Of a stretch of DNA of 64,000 nucleotides, positions 20,977-31,040 are shown one piece after another (the first letter of the stretch is position 1; each line of letters begins with the position of its first letter). The DNA comes from Rheum nobile (taxonomy: Eukaryota > Streptophyta > Magnoliopsida > Caryophyllales > Polygonaceae): positions 1,550,001 to 1,614,000 of the forward strand of contig WOAB01000761.1 in assembly GCA_027886185.1 (NCBI GenBank), given 5' to 3'. Below the pieces are notes generated by a model. It did not search any database, had not been told where the DNA came from, and was given only the letters and a program-made list of their open reading frames with translations. The position numbers were made by a program, and so were the translations under genes.

Positions 20977-21367
20977 CAAGAAGAATCTCCATTGAAAAAG
21001 GTTAGACATTGAAGGTAAGTGTCTGAAACTCCCTCTGTATTTTGATATATAGAGACCAATAAAATACTATATCTTGCTATGTGTGCAGTGTGTGTGAGAA
21101 TCTTTTCTGAATGTTGTTGAAGCTTTTCATTGTGTTGGTTGAGTCATTTATGCACTTACAGAACACGTGAAGTGGACCCATTTACTTTGCTTTATCTTGT
21201 TGACCAATTTTTTGCCTCTTCCTATGTCATAAATCTGTGTTACTCTTGTGTGTGGCTAACTAATATTTGTGTGTTTTATTGTGTGAAAATATGTACAACA
21301 GTGTGTGTATTGTTGGTTAGATTATGTGTTAATTTATTTGATGGACACTATACTTGCTTTATTTCAG

Positions 21368-24300
21368 ATGAGTGTCTCACTTAGATACTTGTATGGTGGG
21401 GAGTTTTACAAGAGTCGTGGTGATCATCTTTGTTATAGAAAAAAGTTGGTTTATTGCAAAAAAGATATTGATCCAGATTTGTTGTCAAAGATGGAATTGG
21501 AAGTGATTTTTCTAGAGGGTGTGGGAGTAGATATAGTGAAGGAACTATGGTATCCAAAACCTGGGATGAGTTTGCAGGATGGATTGAGGCAAGTACTAGG
21601 TGATAATGAAATCAGAGACATGTGTGACTCCTTGGGCAATGACAAAACACTACATCTCTATGTTGTGCAAGACAATGAACCAAGCCCATCCAACCTTAGA
21701 ACCTTGCCTAAAAGCCCAACCTATCGAGGCCCAAGTCTGTTAGATAGGACAACACCAACCCCCAAAAATTCTGCTGTAAGAAATGCTAGTACAAACCCTA
21801 AAAAAACATCACCTTCCAAAACTGCATTGCTTTCTGAATTGTCTTCCTCTAGGGAATCATCCACTGAGAATGAGGATCTGTTAGAGTCTTCTGAATCTGA
21901 TAGTGTTGGGCTAGATGTTGTTGATCTGTGTCTTTCAGAGTCATCCTCTGATGATGAGGATGTCATAGGCTCAGATGCATCCTCGGATGATCCCTTGTTT
22001 GTTGAGAATGTGTTTGGTGATGTTGATGGGGAATCAGATGATGATGAGATCTTCAAAGATAATGTGGATGAGGATGTTAATGAGGGGTTAGGTGGAGAGG
22101 AAGTTGAAGTTGAGGGTGATGGGCATGCTGAGGAGCATGAGTTTGAAGGTGAAGATGTCTTCCAAAAAGTGCATGGATCTGATGATTATTTGAGCTACTC
22201 TGGGTCAGAAGGTGAAGGCCATGTCAGGTATCCAGAATTTAACCCATTGGTTGATTTTAAGAATCGTATTTGTCTTCAAACTGGAATGAGGTTTGGGTCT
22301 AATGACATTTTTAGAAAGGCTCTTAGGCAGTTTGCTCTAGAAAATGGTTTTGACTATTACTACTTGCATAATGACAAAAATAAAGTCTCTGCTTATTGTA
22401 AAAAAAATGTGATTGTCCCTACATCCATGGAAGGACAGTGTGTAGCTGTAAGAAAAGTTTGTGTCCATTCAAAGCTTGTGCAAGAAAGATGGGACTTGAT
22501 GGAAGCTTTCAACTTAAGTCATTTCATCCAAGCCGTGACTGTGGCTGGCAAGATACCAACACAAAGGTAACTTCAGTATGGCTAGCAGAGAAGTACCTTG
22601 AGCATTATAGGGCTGATGCCAAGTGGAGGATTAAAACTTTCATTCAGACAGTTAGGAGGGAACATGGGGTGAATATTTCTTACTCTCAGGCATGTAGAGC
22701 TAGGTTAAGGGCTGTTTTGCAGACACAAGGACATGCTCCAAAACAGTATGCTAAGATTTGGGATTATGCAGCTGCAATCCTCAAGTGGAACCTAGGCAGC
22801 AGTGCATTTGTGAAGGTTAGTTCTAGAATGGAAGTGGAGAGACCTCTATTCCAGAGGTTTTATGTGTGTTTGAATGCTTACAAACAAGGGTTTCTTCTAG
22901 GTTGTAGGCCCATCATTGGGGTTGATGGTTGCCACTTGAAAGGAGCCTACAAAGGACAAGTTTTCAGTGTAGTTGCCAAGGATGGGAATGAGAACATTTT
23001 CCCCCTCGCTTATGCTGTTGTTGAGTTAGAAACTAAGGAGACTTGGTGCTGGTTTTTGGAGAACTTAATCCATGACATAGGTTCAAACAACCTAACCTTC
23101 ATGTCTGATAGGCAGAAGGTAATATTCTTGCTATCCCTCTAATTTTGATACATGTTATATTATTTCAGATTTTTGTTTAATTTCTTGCTCTTTGCATATA
23201 GGGGTTACTTGAGGCTTTAAAAGATATAGTGCCATCAGCTCATACAAGAGTCTGTGTGAGGCATATGTACAACAATTTCAAGAAGTTGTATCCAGGGAAG
23301 TCATTCAAGGATGTTGTTTGGGCTGCTGCTAAAGTTTCTACAACTACAAACTTTGTTGAGTGCATGGAGAGGATTAAGGGTATGAATGAAGATGCATACA
23401 AGTATTTGATGATTCAAGAGCCAAGAACCTGGTCTCTGCATGGCTTCCATCACTTTTGTAAGTCTAATATGCTCCTAAACAATGGGTCTGAGTCTTTCAA
23501 TAGCTGTATTTTAGAGGCTAGAGAAATGCTTGTGTTGTCCATGTGTGAGTGGATTAGAAGGAAACTCATGAAGATGTTTGTGTCCAAGAGGAATGCAATG
23601 AGTAAACACAATGGAGTGCTAACACCAGAAGCTGTTAACAAGATTGAGTGTGCTAAAAAGGAAGCTCTGAGTAAGTGCAAATGTTATGGCCAAGATGACA
23701 GGTATGAGGTTGATCATGGGACCAAGACTTATGTTGTTGACCTAGCTGCAAGAAGTTGTGGATGCAACCTCTGGGACTTGACTGGAATACCATGTAGCCA
23801 TGCTGTCTGTTGCATTTTGAAAAGGAGAATGAATGTGGTGCAGTTTGTGGACCCATACTACAGTAAAGACACATATATGAGGGCTTACAGTCAGACAATG
23901 AATCATATGCCCGAGGAGGATCAATGGGAGAGAACTGAGCAAGCTCCCCCACTACCACCAGCATTCATAATACAACCAGGAAGGCCAAAGAAATCAAGGA
24001 AGAAGGAGCAAGGAGAAGGCAAGAAAGGAAAAAAAACAAGGCTAAGGCAAGGAAAGAATAAGTGGTCTCATTGTGGGGAAGAGGGTCATTACAAGAACAA
24101 GTGCAAAAACCCTCCAAAACAACCTACACCACCCACAGTTAACCCTAACAAAGGTGGGAGACCTGAAAAGGAGAGCACAGTCACCTTCACTACTAAGAAG
24201 AGGAAATACACAAGAAAGGTATCAACTTGTATTAATAATTTTCATGCACATCTTTACTAGTGAATTTTCTAATATTATTCTTGGTCGTTTATAGGTGAGG

Positions 24301-24384
24301 ACTGATAATCCTGGAACTGAGCCTCCACATGATCTTTTTATGGAACAAGAAGAGCCCTCATCCCAACCCAAAACTCAACTGTAA
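21368..24384 (+). pseudogene. MULE transposase (mudrA-like), frameshifted
   Basis: DDE transposase that would excise and reinsert the element. The start ATG at 21368 directly follows a splice acceptor (TTTATTTCAG). Exon 1 is 21368-23118, intron 23119-23201 (GT-AG), exon 2 is 23202-24218, intron 24219-24294, exon 3 is 24295-24384. Order of domains: PB1-like N-terminus (LYGGEFYKSRG), long Ser/Asp/Glu-rich linker, MuDR DNA-binding region (FRKALRQFALENGFDYYYL, SLCPFKA), DDE core with PIIGVDGCHLKGAYKG and FMSDRQK at the exon junction, SWIM finger CGCNLWDLTGIPCSHAVC, and a zinc knuckle. The frame shifts by one base in an A8 run at 22400-22407. The knuckle's first Cys is Trp (WSHCGEEGHYKNKC). The TAA ending exon 3 may be a mutated CAA, since a further coding-like exon lies downstream. 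Confidence 0.9.
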
Positions 24385-24493
24385 CAACAATGGTATAAAC
24401 TCTTGAGCCTCCACGTGATCTTTTCATTGTAGTCAGTATATTATCTCAATAACAATTCTGTTTATTGTCTTATTTTTCATATATTCTATACAG

Positions 24494-24679
24494 GTACAAT
24501 TCACTGCTGATGCAAATGAAGGGCAATCTAGTACTGCACCACAGAGAAAGATGACAAGGAAGATGTACCCCATACGACAACCAAGTGCAAATATGGTCAC
24601 AACAAGAGGCCACTTGAGCTCAATCATGAAAAAAACAAGGAAAAGCAAGAGGTCAAAAGGCACCAATAGTCAGGTTTAG
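24494..24679 (+). pseudogene. Likely last exon of MULE transposase
   Basis: Follows an acceptor-like CTATACAG and stays open for 61 codons to a TAG: basic, Lys/Arg-rich, beginning VQFTADANEGQSS and ending SKRSKGTNSQV. In the current sequence the frame upstream ends at 24384, so it would be used only if exon 3 is spliced past that stop. Inference from codon phase and splice signals. Confidence 0.5.
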
Positions 24680-24699
24680 GGTGTTTCTTCACTTCACTT

Positions 24700-24806
24700 G
24701 CACATGTATGTGCTGAAAACAATGGTTATGTTTAGGGTTCCACTTGCACATGTATGTGCAGAAAACAATGTTTCTGTTTTAGGGTTTAACTTGCACATGT
24801 ATGTGC
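24700..24806. repeat. Three identical hairpin repeats GCACATGTATGTGC
   Basis: Copies at 24700-24713, 24746-24759 and 24793-24806, each preceded by ACTT and spaced 46-47 bp. Each has 6-bp arms GCACAT/ATGTGC around GT. They lie just after the transposase and could belong to its 3' UTR. Confidence 0.8.
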
Positions 24807-24950
24807 ACAACTCAGGTTTTATGGTTTGTGTGTGGCTTTTTTCTAGAACAATGACTTGCATTATGTAATATTGAATGGTTTGTCGACTTTTGAAGTATTC
24901 AGGTTTGTGTGTACATGACTGGCATTCAAATCTTGTGTACAATCTATGGA

Positions 24951-25013
24951 TGTGTACAGGTTTCTAGCACCTTTCCATGCCAGATGTGTACAGGTTTCTG
25001 GCACCTTTCCATG
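24951..25013. repeat. Short tandem duplication, 34-bp period
   Basis: TGTGTACAGGTTTCTRGCACC occurs at 24951 and 24985, followed by related sequence. It lies in the space between the two convergent MULE genes. Confidence 0.75.
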
Positions 25014-25246
25014 ACCGGCATTCAAATCTTGTGTCCTTAGCTATAACACAATTAGTTCCATGCCAGAATTTAACCCATTTGATCAACTAATAAATCTATG
25101 TACCAAGCAACAAAGATTTGTAACTATTTAGTGCGATGCAAAAGCAACAAATGTGTCAAGGAACTTCACACTTGTCTACACAACATGGAAACAACAATGA
25201 AACGACATAGCAACAACTGTCAAAAGGCCACCACAGTCATCTAACT

Positions 25247-25624
25247 CTACTTGCCAAAAGCATTAAACAAAAAAGCAATTACAATTACTCCTAATATAAC
25301 TACATTGTTGAGGTTAGCTGAAGCCCTCATCTGGATCAATTCAGCATCTCTAGCTTGAAGTTTTTTTTCCAGTTCAATGTTTTTTTCTTGCAATTCCTTT
25401 TTCTGGTTAGCAAGCTTCCTAATGACTATTGATGCCTGGCTATCATATGGTCCATCTAGCCAATTGAAGAATACAAACCCCTTGTCTCCATTGGCTTGAT
25501 ATCTTGCACATCCATAAAACCTTCTTCCATAGTTGTTTCTAGTGTAAGCAGTGTACACTCTTGCTCTAATATTGCAATCACACATGTAACATGTTCCAGT
25601 TGACACATAGCTTGAGCTTGACAT
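25247..25624 (-). CDS. GRF zinc-finger, coiled-coil, membrane-anchor protein carried by the MULE
   Basis: 125-aa protein from the ATG at 25624, chosen because upstream sequence looks like an intron end and the protein then begins directly before the zinc finger. Residues about 8-60 form a GRF-type finger: CYMCDC, TRNNYGRRFYGCARYQ, then FVFFNWLDGP. In the family GRF fingers bind single-stranded nucleic acid. A final Cys expected before FF appears to be Phe. Residues about 70-105 are a Lys/Glu heptad-rich coiled coil (NQKKELQEKNIELEKKL). The last 20 residues are hydrophobic (VVILGVIVIAFLFNAF), a likely C-terminal membrane anchor. The gene is convergent with the transposase and starts just inside the right TIR. 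Function in the transposon is unknown; it could be an accessory gene or a captured host gene. Confidence 0.7.
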   Translation of the reverse strand: MSSSSYVSTGTCYMCDCNIRARVYTAYTRNNYGRRFYGCARYQANGDKGFVFFNWLDGPYDSQASIVIRKLANQKKELQEKNIELEKKLQARDAELIQMRASANLNNVVILGVIVIAFLFNAFGK

Positions 25625-25878
25625 CCTTGTAACAAAAGTTATCAATGAATTAGCCTTACACAATCCAACTGAATTTCAAGTAGCAAAACTGAACAATTAA
25701 TACAAGCAACTCGGCCAGATGCCCAATTCTTCCTTGTTCGAGCAATTCCACTGCTAAATTTAATATCAACTAAACGTCCAATTCAATATGAACAAGCAAT
25801 ATGAACAAGCAATTCCACTAAACAATCAATATGAACAAGCAATTCCATTGCTCAATTCAATATCAATAAAACGTCCAA

Positions 25879-26500
25879 ATCGCCCAGATGCCCAATTCTT
25901 CCTTGTTCGAGTAAAAATTAAACACCCAAAAACAGTAATCAAAACTTATAATAAGATACTCTTCCATGTTCGAGTAAAAATCAAACACCAAAAAAACTTA
26001 CCTTCCTCTGGGGAACCTTCTTCAATGGAGTTTCTTCTTGCTCCAACAAAGCTCTAGTATCGTCTTCAACTTCGAATTGTGGTTCCCTTCAATGACCAGA
26101 AACACTAACTCATCCTCGCGTCACTCCTCACCCCCAAATCTCGACAGAAATCGCGTGAAATCGTACCCCTAATTTTATAGATGCCAAAGCCATACAACTT
26201 CAGAATTTGGAAATGGAAGCTCGATCTGAACTCGTTTAATGGGTTTAAGGGTGACTAAACCCGATTTTTAATAACCAAAACCCTAACCCAAAAAAAAGGA
26301 AGAACCGCCCCCAAAACCGGATAAATGAAGGGCAAAATGGTAATTGCACAATACATAACGGAGGAATTAAACGGATTTGGGGTATGGGTGGTTCTTCGCT
26401 AACGGAATACATTTAAAGGGTGGGCTCAAGTAATTAGGCGTATAACGGGTGGTTGTGGGCAAATAGGTTTATTTAACGGGTGGTTTTCTGCAAATCGCTC
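25879..26500 (-). repeat. MULE right terminal inverted repeat, with leader exon and splice donor
   Basis: Reverse complement of 20367-20976 with small indels. It contains the complementary splice donor GGAAGGTAAGTTT at about 25994-26006 on the minus strand. Extra partial duplications of its inner end are at 25711-25745 and 25785-25860 (repeats of AATATGAACAAGCAATTCCA). Confidence 0.9.
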
Positions 26501-26509
26501 ATTGTTAAA

Positions 26510-27349
26510 TGGTTATTCCCAAGTGCTAAGATAGAATGACAGGCATAAGTTGAGTTGGTTGCCAGAAAGAGAGGGGTCAAGGATTTTTATTAGTGCATTT
26601 AAAGCAACCTGATGCAGAGATTTGCATACATTAACATGTGAGAAACCTCTATTTCCCGGTGAAAACTAGTTGTCATGCATGATGCATGGGGTAGAAAGAA
26701 GGGATAATAAATAGCTGGCACATTCTGCATCAGCATTTCAGGATCATTCTAATTTAAGTCATACCTCATTGATCAACTACATTTGGATTCAAAATCATGC
26801 TAACTGAACATCATTCCATAACAACAGAGATCTTGGATCTTACTCAACACCTTGCGCTTGCATCTATCGCCTGTACGTAGTAGTACAATCAATGGCTTCC
26901 AGGATCCATCTGTTTGTTTCTGATGCATTCAGCTCATATGCTCATCAAAGTTTCACTGTATATATGTAGTATGTGATTATCAACCATAAATTGCTAGGGA
27001 AAACTACAATCACCACATGCTGAGAAAATGACCAAGAATGCTCAGTTATAATATGTATTTTCTAGTTTTATATAACATGTTAAACGTTGTAAGGAGTTAG
27101 GACAATTCAAGCACAAATAACATGGAGATCTCCTCTCACCTAGGTTCTCACCTTTGCATTTGGTTTCTCATACATGTTTGATTTTTAATTAATGTGTTCA
27201 TGCTATTGATAATGAAACTGAATGTTAATAATGTAATCAGAACAACCAAACATGCCGTTAATCTTGAACCCACAATATCAAAGGACGCATCATGATTGAA
27301 TAAGATAGTAGATATCTTTATTCTACATGAAGCATGTATTTATTCACAG
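26510..27349. other. Unassigned sequence upstream of the FAAH-like exons
   Basis: AT-rich, no recognisable coding or repeat structure. Could be promoter or intron of the gene from which the FAAH-like exons come. Confidence 0.4.
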
Positions 27350-27975
27350 GGGATTTTTAGAAAAGACGGGGTTGTTTACAAGCCAGTTGATGAAGTTGAC
27401 ATTAGCCCCCACAATGATCAGAGCTACATTAGCCCTCTTGTCAAAGGTTTCCCTTCATTTCATACATGTTCCTTGTGAGTTTTTGGTTTCTCTATATGAT
27501 CCGGGTTTATGTAGAATTAGGAAGTGATGTCTTGTTCTGTTGGATTCCATTTGGGTTTGCACATTTTTATCAATGAATTATTGGCTAGTGATGGCTAATA
27601 CGAGTAGTTCCTCTTGTGTTGAAACATGGTTATATATAAGACCCAATTGTATAATTAAGATCATTAGATACTTCTGTTGTCTAATTCTCTATCTCTATGG
27701 TCTTTCTTATAAAGTAGTATTATAATTAGTATAAATTGGAAATCTATGTCTAGTACAAGTTTCCCTATGTTCATTTATTACACAATGTAGTCGGTTTGTA
27801 TGAGTACTCATTGAGCTGATGCCACTGATGATTGAATCTCGTTTTGTTTCTCCTTCATTTGCTAGCCCCTCGCATGACAGGATTTATTGTCAAACTCTTT
27901 GCCTGGATACTGCAATGTCGGATTGTGGGTAGTATACTTGTGCACATATTGAAGAAGAAGAACTTAATCTTTAAG
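27350..27975 (+). pseudogene. Fragment of a plant fatty acid amide hydrolase gene (two 5' exons)
   Basis: Exon 1 (27350-27446) begins GIFRKDGVVYKPVDEVD and ends SYISPLVK plus one base. Intron 27447-27865 has GT and AG ends. Exon 2 (27866-27975) restores the split Ala codon and reads APRMTGFIVKLFAWILQ, then GSILVHILKKKNLIFK, followed by a GTGCAT donor. This matches, from memory, the N-terminal region of plant FAAH, the amidase-signature enzyme that hydrolyses N-acylethanolamines. The exon phase agrees exactly. The expected ATG before GIF is CAG here, and no later exons (amidase domain) are seen in the next 1.4 kb. It lies between the MULE and a CACTA remnant, so it is either a broken host gene or a gene piece captured by the CACTA element. 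Confidence 0.7.
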
Positions 27976-29357
27976 GTGCATTTTTCTCTCAATTCATTTC
28001 TGTGTCCATGTTGGAAGTCTCTGTCAAATTGATATCAAGCTTGCTTTCGTTGTAATTTATAGTTTTGAAGTTCTCCTTCCAATCTTCCATAGTATCTATA
28101 TATTTTTCAGGCTAAATTGTATCTATCTGGACTAGTAGATCACATTTAAAAATGAGATTGTGTTAGGCAACTGGAATTGTTTTCATTTTAATGTACACAT
28201 TACCTTTTGTTTACATGATCATGTTCTGTATGACTTTTTCCTTAATCTTAGCTGCAAATCCTTAGGGGTATTGCGGGAGAATTGTGGCATCCAGTTTTGT
28301 ACCCTGTTCATGTAAAATTTTGGGAATATTTTTAACTCTTCTTTGCAAACTAGATCTTGGTCATTAAGATAGTTTTACTCACCTCTGGAAGATAAGGTTC
28401 ATGTATAGGTATGGTAGATTTCATAAGTAGTAGTGTACTTGGTTTTGGTAGGTGCAAAAAAAAAGCAAAGTTAGTAGATCTCATAAGATTATGCTCGGAA
28501 ATTATTTTTATAAAAGTGAGTTTCTCTGACCATTTAGACTAAAAAATATAATTTGTTTTTGACTGAATAAATTGACTAAGATGTTTTCTTTACCTTAGTT
28601 TTTGTTATAAATTTATTGGCCCTATCCTATGAGATTGGCATTCGTCAACCTACATGTGTTAAAGTGCAGTGGAATTTTTTTATTGAACCAAATACCGAAG
28701 TTTATGTGTATCAATGTATGGGCTAAGTAAGAGCTTCACTGGTCATTCTCATAAAGTTACAAGTAATAAGATAATCTCATAACAAGCAATTAAGAGCTAA
28801 GTAAGAACTTCATTACTGGACAAACATGAGAAGATTTCTATCTGTAATTCGGTTGAGCTGACCTTTTCTTTTTTCTTTTTTTTCCCTTCTTTAGCTTTCT
28901 AGTGCTCTCTAATCTCTCCCTCCAATATCTTGACCTTTCTCTGCCATTTACATACCCTGTAGCCTTTCTCTGCCATTTACACACCAACAAATACCTTTTC
29001 GCATGCCCTACACCAGGAAATACCTCCTCAGGTTCTTCCTTGCTAGGTACACAGATCTGAAAACAATATTCTTTCTTAGTATAGGCTATATCTGTCTGAT
29101 TAGTCACAAAATTTACCTAATATTGTTTTTTTTCTGTCTTGACAAAATAGATGGGAAAAAATATGTCATCACGTCAAAATGGCAGTCTTTGTGAATACGA
29201 AAACCTGGGCGCACATACCTTACGACAAACGAGGAAAATCTAGAAAACATTGTGAGCTAAATTAATTCTCTTATACTTTTTATGGTATCTAAAATATTAG
29301 TTACTAAAATACTATACTTGTTTTTTGTTGCCTTTGTATTGTTTGAAATAGGAGAAA
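27976..29357. other. Unassigned AT-rich sequence
   Basis: No gene recognised. Could be FAAH intron or interior of a CACTA element whose left end I cannot find. A short duplication of CTCTGCCATTTACA occurs at about 28940 and 28968. Confidence 0.4.
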
Positions 29358-29711
29358 ATGAAAGCACTTACAAACTTGGAGGATGGAAGCATCCAAAATG
29401 ATCCTTATTATGATGTCATTACTAAGAAGGAGCATAGTGAGCGCTTGCGTATGTATGGACTAGGTGTCACGAAGTCAAGTTTGAAGAGCAAGGATCCCAA
29501 GACCCCATACAAAATTCCTTCGGTGTTCCTCGATAGCATCTCACAACAAATGGAAAAACAGTATCTGAACAAGTGGAGCAAAAACTCTCTTATATCATAT
29601 CAAAGATACGATAAGCAAATCAGGGAAGGGATGTTCTTATACCTAACTTCCCTACAAGCCAAGAAAATGCATCTAGTTCTAATGCTAATTCAACTAGGTG
29701 AGTTAGATTAA
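29358..29711 (+). pseudogene. CACTA (En/Spm) associated transposase-like fragment
   Basis: 117 codons containing NDPYYDVITKKEHSERLRMY followed by GLGVTKSSLKSK, resembling the conserved end of the plant Ptta/En/Spm transposase family (the tnpA-type partner, not the catalytic tnpD). Only this end remains; the catalytic TNP2 protein is absent. It lies 1.1 kb inside a CACTA terminus, which supports the assignment. Remnant coding sequence may continue weakly at 29770-29850. Confidence 0.6.
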
Positions 29712-30245
29712 TAATTTAAAGTCAAACCATAAGCACATTTGAGTTTCTTATCTGTTTGTGTTGATTTTTAGGGACCCTGTCGATGAATTTGAGGGGACAG
29801 AAGCTATGTGAGTTGCTCAGTGGATGTGTAGAGAGGGACGATGTTACATGAAGGTATGTTTTCAAGTATTTCTTGACGTTGTGTGTATCCATTCATTTGT
29901 TTTGCAGGTTTTGATTTTATTGGACAAGCAAGAAAACATGGATATAGCTGTATAGGATTAACACGTCTACTTTTTAAGGTAATGATACTTTGATTTTGGT
30001 CCATAATTTTGGTATATTAGCAACTCTAGCTAACACTTGGTGTGTTAATTAGCGCAAGCCAACTATATATGGACTTGGTTTTTTGGTATAGTAGGTACAC
30101 TTGGGCAAGCTATGCACTTATATTGTAACCAACAAGTTTTTTATATAATGAATGAATTTTTTGTATAAAATAGCATTTTTTAAGCAGGAAAAATATGTAT
30201 ATATATAATCAGTAAAAATAGTTGTTGATATATATATAATGCACA

Positions 30246-30780
30246 AATATCCGAAACCACTGCAAATACGTTGCAAAAACATTAAACATACAACTGCTTC
30301 AATATAAACAAAACCCGCTTTATTAGATTTTAACCAACTGCTGCAAAAGGTTACCATAACCGCTGCAATAGGTAATCAAACTGCTAGGTAACTCAACTGT
30401 TGCAATAGCTAACCATAACTGCAACTATAGGTCAACCAACCACTGCAATAGGCAACCACAACGGCTGCAATGCTAACCATAACCGCTGCAATAGGTAAAC
30501 CCACCGCTACATTAGCTAACCATAAGCGCTGCAATAGGTCACCACATCCGTTGTAATAGGTGTTGTAATAGCCGTTGCATTAGATAATATACTAGCGGTT
30601 TTCGTATCAAATGAAGCGGTTGTTGTATTGCTACCACATCCGCTGCATTAGCGTATCACAACCGCTGTATCAGGTCTAATGCAACGCGAGCTGATGAAGC
30701 GGTTGACAAGCGCTATATTAGACATAAGGCAGCGATAGATGTACCTATTGTAGCGGTGACCGCTTCCTTATCTCTTCATT
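30246..30780. repeat. CACTA subterminal repeats
   Basis: About eleven degenerate copies of AACCGCTGCAATAGGT, direct and, nearer the end, inverted (GAAGCGGTTG, TAGCGGTGACCGCTTCC). In CACTA elements such repeats bind the tnpA-type protein. Spacing is irregular, about 25-50 bp. Confidence 0.8.
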
Positions 30781-30819
30781 GTAGTAGTGCCGACAACTGG
30801 CATGGTTTGCGTGTCAAGA

Positions 30820-31040
30820 CTTATGCCCGTTGGAGATATACTTTCCTTTAATTGATTAAAGGAAATATCATCTAACATGTTTATTTATCTTATCTTAGGC
30901 TCCAAGATAAAATATCTTTCCATCCTTATAGTAATATCATATTCCTTGTAAAATCACTCTTGGACTTCTATATAAAGGGGGTGCTAGTACCTTGTAAGAC
31001 ATACACGATTATACATACTCATATACTCTCATATGCTCCA
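30820..31040 (+). other. LTR-like promoter fragment (possible copia LTR)
   Basis: Contains GTTGGAGATATAC, an 18-bp palindrome CCTTTAATTGATTAAAGG (about 30845-30862), and CTATATAAAGGGGG (about 30970), followed by transcript-start-like sequence. The arrangement resembles a short copia LTR, but no second copy or clear ends are visible. Confidence 0.35.

Larger units (their letters stand above)
20367..26500. mobile_element. Complete Mutator-like DNA transposon (MULE)
   Basis: 6134-bp element with perfectly placed 9-bp target duplications ATTGTTAAA (20358-20366 and 26501-26509). Its long terminal inverted repeats begin GAGCGATTTGCAGAAAA. It contains a left-to-right transposase gene with introns and a right-to-left GRF zinc-finger gene, so the two are convergent as mudrA and mudrB are in MuDR. 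TIR and duplication are seen directly; family assignment is from the transposase domains. Confidence 0.95.
29358..30789. mobile_element. 3' part of a CACTA DNA transposon
   Basis: The right terminus is clear: the plus strand ends TTCATTGTAGTAGTG at 30789, whose reverse complement starts CACTACTACAATGAAG. Inside it is a long subterminal repeat block and a transposase-like fragment. I found no matching CACTA start to the left in this window, so the element is truncated or its left end has decayed. A 3-bp target duplication cannot be tested. Confidence 0.75.

Noticed and set aside
28838..29107. 89-codon minus-strand frame as a gene
   Set aside because: Lys/Arg-rich translation of pyrimidine-rich intergenic sequence, no homology recognised.
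30246..30780. CRISPR-like array
   Set aside because: Units are degenerate, irregularly spaced and next to a CACTA terminus in a plant genome; subterminal repeats explain them.
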